Shown piece by piece: positions 28,392 through 30,915 of a DNA stretch of 30,915 nt. How positions within the stretch are numbered: the stretch's first letter is position 1; each line of letters begins with the position of its first letter. This DNA is from DASRIA01 sp038203635 (lineage in GTDB: Bacteria; Actinomycetota; Thermoleophilia; Solirubrobacterales; JBBDJG01): contig JBBRDT010000039.1 in assembly GCA_038203635.1 (NCBI GenBank), forward strand, positions 1 to 30,915, written 5' to 3'. The translations under genes and the position numbers were made by a program. Under the pieces are notes generated by a model. That model was not told the origin of the DNA. It saw only the letters and a program-made list of their open reading frames with translations, and searched no databases.

Positions 28392-28423
28392 AGTGTAGCA
28401 ACGGCGCGTGACGCCGCCGTCAA
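28392..28423 (-). promoter_or_regulatory. Candidate promoter of the pyr operon
   Basis: Minus strand: TGC-TACACT (28400-28392), an extended -10 arrangement. TTGACG (28423-28418) lies upstream over the rnz stop, but with a 20-base spacer, so the -35 is doubtful. The predicted start leaves about 45 bases of leader, just enough for the PyrR hairpin and ribosome binding site. Confidence 0.6.
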
Positions 28424-29448
28424 GGAGCCTGCGCCACGGGCTCCGTACCCTCGGCGACCGGCTCCGAAGCCTCGCCGACCGGCTCCGCGAGGAGCCGACT
28501 TTTGTTGTATTCCTTCCACCGGATCAGCTCCGGCTCGCGGCCGGAGTCCGGGAACGGCACGTCCACCACGTCGAAGTCGCGCGGTACGACCGTGCGCTCG
28601 AACACCGTGCGAGCCTCTTTCTCGATCACCGGAGCGAAGTAGCGCGAGGAGAGATGGGTCAGCGCGAGCAGCGACACCCCGGCCGCGCGCGCCACCTCCG
28701 CAGCCTGACGCGCGGTCGAGTGGCCGGTCTGCCGGGCTCGCTCGATCTCGTCGTCCGCGAAGGTGCCGTCGTGGACGAGCAGCTGGGCCCCGCTTGCCAC
28801 GGCGACCGTCGCGTCACACGGCTCCGTATCGCCGGTGAACACCAGCCTGCGGCCCGGCCTGGCGTCCCCCATCACCTCGGCGGGCTCGATCACCCGCCCA
28901 TCCGCCTGGACAGCCTCGCCGCGTTGCAGCCGGCCGAAGGCAGGGCCCTCCGGCACGCCGAGCGAGCGGGCCCGCTCGAGGTCGAAGCGACCCGGCCGCT
29001 CGTCCTCGAACAGGGCGTAGCCGAGCGCCTCGAGCCCGTGCACGGCGCCATAGGCGCCGATCTGGAAGCCGTCGAAGGGCACCGCCTGGCTGGGCTCGAG
29101 CTCCTGCCGGCGCACCTCGTACGTGAGCTTTCCGTAGACGCGCCGCAGGTCCGCCATCAGTGAGTGGAGGCCCCGCGGCCCGTAGACCGTGAGCGGCACC
29201 TCGCGGCCGCGCAGCGCGAACGTCTTGAGCATTCCGGGCAGCCCCAGGAAGTGGTCCGCGTGGTAGTGCGTCAGGAAGATGTGCTCGACGTCGGGCAGCC
29301 CGATGCTGCGCAGCAGCTGACGCTGGGTGCCCTCGCCGCAGTCGATCAGGATGCGGTCACCGCCGCGCCGGACGAGCGTGCTCGAGGGAGCCCGCTGCAC
29401 GGTCGGCATCGATCCGGCGGTGCCGAGGAATAGGACGGAGAGGTCCAT
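28420..29448 (-). CDS. rnz: Ribonuclease Z (tRNA 3' endonuclease)
   Basis: 342 aa. RNase Z removes 3' trailers from tRNA precursors, needed where CCA is not encoded; the tRNA in this window has no encoded CCA. This is a metallo-beta-lactamase fold with HYHADH (61-66), a D-C-G-E-G strand end, FTGDT, G-H-S-T and the C-terminal THLSSRY; the domain 120-200 is less conserved. The last about 25 residues are three heptads beginning E-P-V, encoded with a 21-base DNA period (28455-28487), and are not part of the enzyme core. ATG 29448 follows GGGGGG closely. Confidence 0.94.
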   Translation of the reverse strand: MDLSVLFLGTAGSMPTVQRAPSSTLVRRGGDRILIDCGEGTQRQLLRSIGLPDVEHIFLTHYHADHFLGLPGMLKTFALRGREVPLTVYGPRGLHSLMADLRRVYGKLTYEVRRQELEPSQAVPFDGFQIGAYGAVHGLEALGYALFEDERPGRFDLERARSLGVPEGPAFGRLQRGEAVQADGRVIEPAEVMGDARPGRRLVFTGDTEPCDATVAVASGAQLLVHDGTFADDEIERARQTGHSTARQAAEVARAAGVSLLALTHLSSRYFAPVIEKEARTVFERTVVPRDFDVVDVPFPDSGREPELIRWKEYNKSRLLAEPVGEASEPVAEGTEPVAQAP

Positions 29449-29471
29449 GCCCCCCTATATTCGCGGACGCC

Positions 29472-29900
29472 GTGCCTGATAATCCCGCCGCCGTGCCGGA
29501 AAACCCCAACATTCAGGTGGTACGCCGCATGTACCGGGCCTGGGACGCATTGGACCTGGACACGGTGTTCGGCCTGCTCGATCGCGAGATCGCGTGGGTG
29601 AACCCCGCCTACGCCGTGGAGCCGGGCACCCGCCGCGGGCACGACGGCTTCGCGACGGCACTGAAGAACCTGGCCACGTCGTTCGACGAATACAGCCACG
29701 TGCTGGGGGACGTGGTCGATCTCGGGAACCTGCTGCTGTGGCACACCATCTTCCAGGCCCGCGGTCGCGACAGCGGCGTGCAGGTGGACGTCCCCGAGCA
29801 GCACCTGTGGACGCTCCGCGACGGCAAGATCCTGGAGCTGCGGTGGTTCCACGACACGGCCGAGGCCGAGCAGGCGGCGCACGAAGCGAGCCAAGCCTAG
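29472..29900 (+). CDS. SnoaL-like / NTF2-superfamily protein
   Basis: 142 aa from GTG 29472, or 135 aa from GTG 29493. It has the usual small alpha+beta cone features: N-I-Q-V-V-R-R-M-Y-R-A-W-D-A (13-26), G-L-L-D-R-E-I-A-W-V-N-P, G-H-D-G-F and a C-terminal L-W-T-L-R-D-G-K-I-L-E-L-R-W-F. Members are ketosteroid-isomerase-like enzymes, polyketide cyclases or ligand-binding proteins; the function here is unknown. Neither GTG has a clear Shine-Dalgarno. TATATT (29456) and GATAAT (29478) lie about ten and nine bases before the two GTGs, which suggests a leaderless message. It is divergent from rnz. Confidence 0.8.
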   Translation: MPDNPAAVPENPNIQVVRRMYRAWDALDLDTVFGLLDREIAWVNPAYAVEPGTRRGHDGFATALKNLATSFDEYSHVLGDVVDLGNLLLWHTIFQARGRDSGVQVDVPEQHLWTLRDGKILELRWFHDTAEAEQAAHEASQA

Positions 29901-30307
29901 GCCCCCGGGGCCTCGACCCCCGCAGCAGCGAGTGCAGCGTCGCGGTCCTCGTAGCCGACGACCTTCACGATCAGCCCGTCGCGGACGGTCAGGACCCAGG
30001 CCACCGGGCGCGACACGTCAATACCGCTCGAGCGACCTCGTCCGCCCGTGCGGACGAAGCTCACCACCTCGTCGCCGGCGTCGAACAGCTCCTCCGGCCG
30101 GACCGAGAAGCCCTCGAGCATCTCCTCCAACTCCTCGAAGCGCGCCTCCACCTCCGCCCGTCCGTGGTGCACTCCCGCCCCGGGGAAGCCGGGTGGGTCG
30201 GACCACTCGATCTCGGGGTGGAACCAGCGTTCGAAGACCTCGTTCCACTCCCCACGGTTGAAGGTCTCGAGGCCTTGGCGCACCAGCTCGACGTTCTCCC
30301 GCGACAC
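29897..30307 (-). CDS. SnoaL-like / NTF2-superfamily protein
   Basis: 136 aa beginning S-R-E-N-V-E-L-V-R-Q, a start seen in many short NTF2-like paralogues of Solirubrobacterales (recalled, not searched). It continues with WFHPEIEWSDPP, a G-R-A-E-V region and ...VLTVRDGLIVKVVGYED. Function unknown. The gene is convergent with its distant relative at 29472, and their stop codons share CTAG (29897-29900). GATACT on the minus strand lies six bases before the GTG start, again compatible with a leaderless mRNA. Confidence 0.85.
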   Translation of the reverse strand: MSRENVELVRQGLETFNRGEWNEVFERWFHPEIEWSDPPGFPGAGVHHGRAEVEARFEELEEMLEGFSVRPEELFDAGDEVVSFVRTGGRGRSSGIDVSRPVAWVLTVRDGLIVKVVGYEDRDAALAAAGVEAPGA

Positions 30308-30335
30308 GCTCGCAGTATCGCCGAACCGAGAACTC

Positions 30336-30341
30336 TAGAAT
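30336..30341 (+). promoter_or_regulatory. Candidate -10 of the tRNA-Arg gene
   Basis: TAGAAT ends nine bases before the tRNA 5' end. No clear -35 at the expected distance. Confidence 0.4.
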
Positions 30342-30350
30342 CGCTGCCGA

Positions 30351-30423
30351 GCGCGCATAGCTCAGTGGATAGAGCGCTGGCCTCCGGAGCCAGAGGTCGC
30401 AGGTTCGAATCCTGCTGCGCGCG
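30351..30423 (+). tRNA. tRNA-Arg, anticodon CCG
   Basis: Full cloverleaf: acceptor GCGCGCA (30351-30357) with TGCGCGC (30416-30422), D stem GCTC/GAGC, anticodon stem CTGGC/GCCAG around CTCCGGA (anticodon CCG at 30384-30386, reads CGG), T stem GCAGG/CCTGC with loop TTCGAAT, discriminator G at 30423. A follows GG in the D-loop (A20), the arginine identity base. CCA is not encoded, so RNase Z (rnz at 28420-29448) and CCA-adding enzyme are needed. Confidence 0.97.
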
Positions 30424-30562
30424 TGCTCTACAGAGCCGGTTAAGCCCCGTCGGCCGGCCCCCTTGACTTCGCTGGCCTCGCATCTCTGCCCGGGGGTGCG
30501 GGCGCTTACCGACCTGCACTTCCGGATAGGATCGCCTCTCTTGGCCGCGGAGGGAGGGGTTT

Positions 30563-30915
30563 GTGGCTACCGCAGTCCTGCGTCGTTTCTTGTCGGTTCT
30601 GCCGCTCCTCGTCACATTGGTCGCGGCTCCCTCCGCCGATGCGGCCTTTCCTGGCCAGAACGGCAAGATTGCCTACAACTGCACGGTGACGGGCTCTTTC
30701 GAGTCGCACATCTGTGTTGCAAATCCCGATGGCTCTGGTATGGCCACCATGGCAGCGGGGGGCCACCTGCCCGTATGGTCGCCGGACGGAACCCAGATCG
30801 CCTTCAGGGGCGATTACCGTTGCTGCGGCGTACCGCGGCTCACGGTCTACTTGATGAACGCGGATGGGACCGGTCTCACCGATGTGAGCGCCTCTCCGCC
30901 GTGGTGGGCCACGAA
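30563..30915 (+). CDS. Exported PD40/TolB-like beta-propeller protein (5' part only)
   Basis: 117 codons are visible before the window ends. GTG 30563 follows GGAGGGAGGGG. A Sec signal peptide is clear: Arg pair, hydrophobic core LPLLVTLVAAPS and the A-D-A cleavage region, then F-P-G-Q-N-G-K-I-A-Y. The repeat signatures V-A-N-P-D-G-S-G, PVWSPDGTQIAF and L-M-N-A-D-G-T-G are those of WD40-like PD40 blades as in TolB. Probably an extracytoplasmic propeller; ligand unknown. TAGGAT near 30525 is a weak -10. The 139 bases between the tRNA and this start show nothing else I can support. Confidence 0.88.
   Translation, partial: MATAVLRRFLSVLPLLVTLVAAPSADAAFPGQNGKIAYNCTVTGSFESHICVANPDGSGMATMAAGGHLPVWSPDGTQIAFRGDYRCCGVPRLTVYLMNADGTGLTDVSASPPWWAT

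Noticed and set aside
28455..28497. GGCTCC-GCGA-GGAGCC hairpin in the rnz tail as a third copy of the pyrK element
   Set aside because: Only the first stem resembles it; the sequence follows from the 21-base period encoding E-P-V heptads, so it is probably coincidental.
30506..30766. Minus-strand open frames over the signal peptide of the PD40 protein
   Set aside because: The plus-strand frame has an SD, a signal peptide and repeated PD40 motifs; the others have none.

Overview
This is a very GC-rich chromosomal window that reads as core genome, not as a mobile or accessory island. The gene order, a mycobacterial-type integration host factor (mIHF) next to gmk and rpoZ, a PyrR-type leader, frequent GTG/TTG starts and two short SnoaL-like proteins (one beginning S-R-E-N-V-E-L) point to Actinomycetota, most likely Thermoleophilia (Solirubrobacterales/Gaiellales). 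The taxonomic placement is inference. I see no insertion sequence, prophage, CRISPR array or defence system, and no gene-free stretch longer than about 150 bases.

Layout. Positions 104-1525 (+) carry an amidase-signature hydrolase. From 29448 down to 1522 every gene is on the minus strand, about 28 kb of co-directional housekeeping genes. In transcription order they are: rnz; the pyrimidine operon pyrR-pyrB-pyrC-(isochorismatase-family hydrolase)-carA-carB-pyrK-pyrD; mihF-gmk-rpoZ-coaBC-TPR protein-dtd; rimP-nusA-infB-ylxP-rbfA-nrnA-truB-(secreted protein)-ribF-rpsO-pnp-M16 peptidase-dapB. At the right end are two convergent SnoaL/NTF2-like genes, a tRNA-Arg(CCG) gene and the start of an exported PD40/TolB-like protein cut by the window edge.

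How the genes work together. The pyr block takes bicarbonate, glutamine and aspartate to orotate (CarAB, PyrB, PyrC, PyrD/PyrK); pyrE and pyrF are not here. Most gene pairs in this block overlap by 1-4 bases (ATGA, GTGA, TGATG), which suggests translational coupling. The exception is hydrolase-carA, whose gap is filled by a perfect 24-base inverted repeat covering the carA start codon. pyrR is preceded by an extended -10 and a PyrR-binding hairpin reaching into its Shine-Dalgarno. The rimP-pnp block is the classical transcription/translation cluster: RimP, NusA, IF-2, RbfA, TruB, S15 and PNPase. It is preceded by an intrinsic terminator that lies between a -10-like element and rimP, a likely attenuator.

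Most interesting signals: the rimP leader terminator; a duplicated TTTGCGA heptamer shared by the rimP and mihF upstream regions; an almost certainly leaderless mihF promoter; a Cys3His zinc-finger-like module in NusA, with no ylxR gene in the operon; two inverted copies of a 43-base double-hairpin element inside pyrK; an isochorismatase-family enzyme inside the pyr operon; several perfect palindromes at translation starts; and a dtd gene whose conserved N-terminus begins at an ATT codon behind a repeat-built hairpin.
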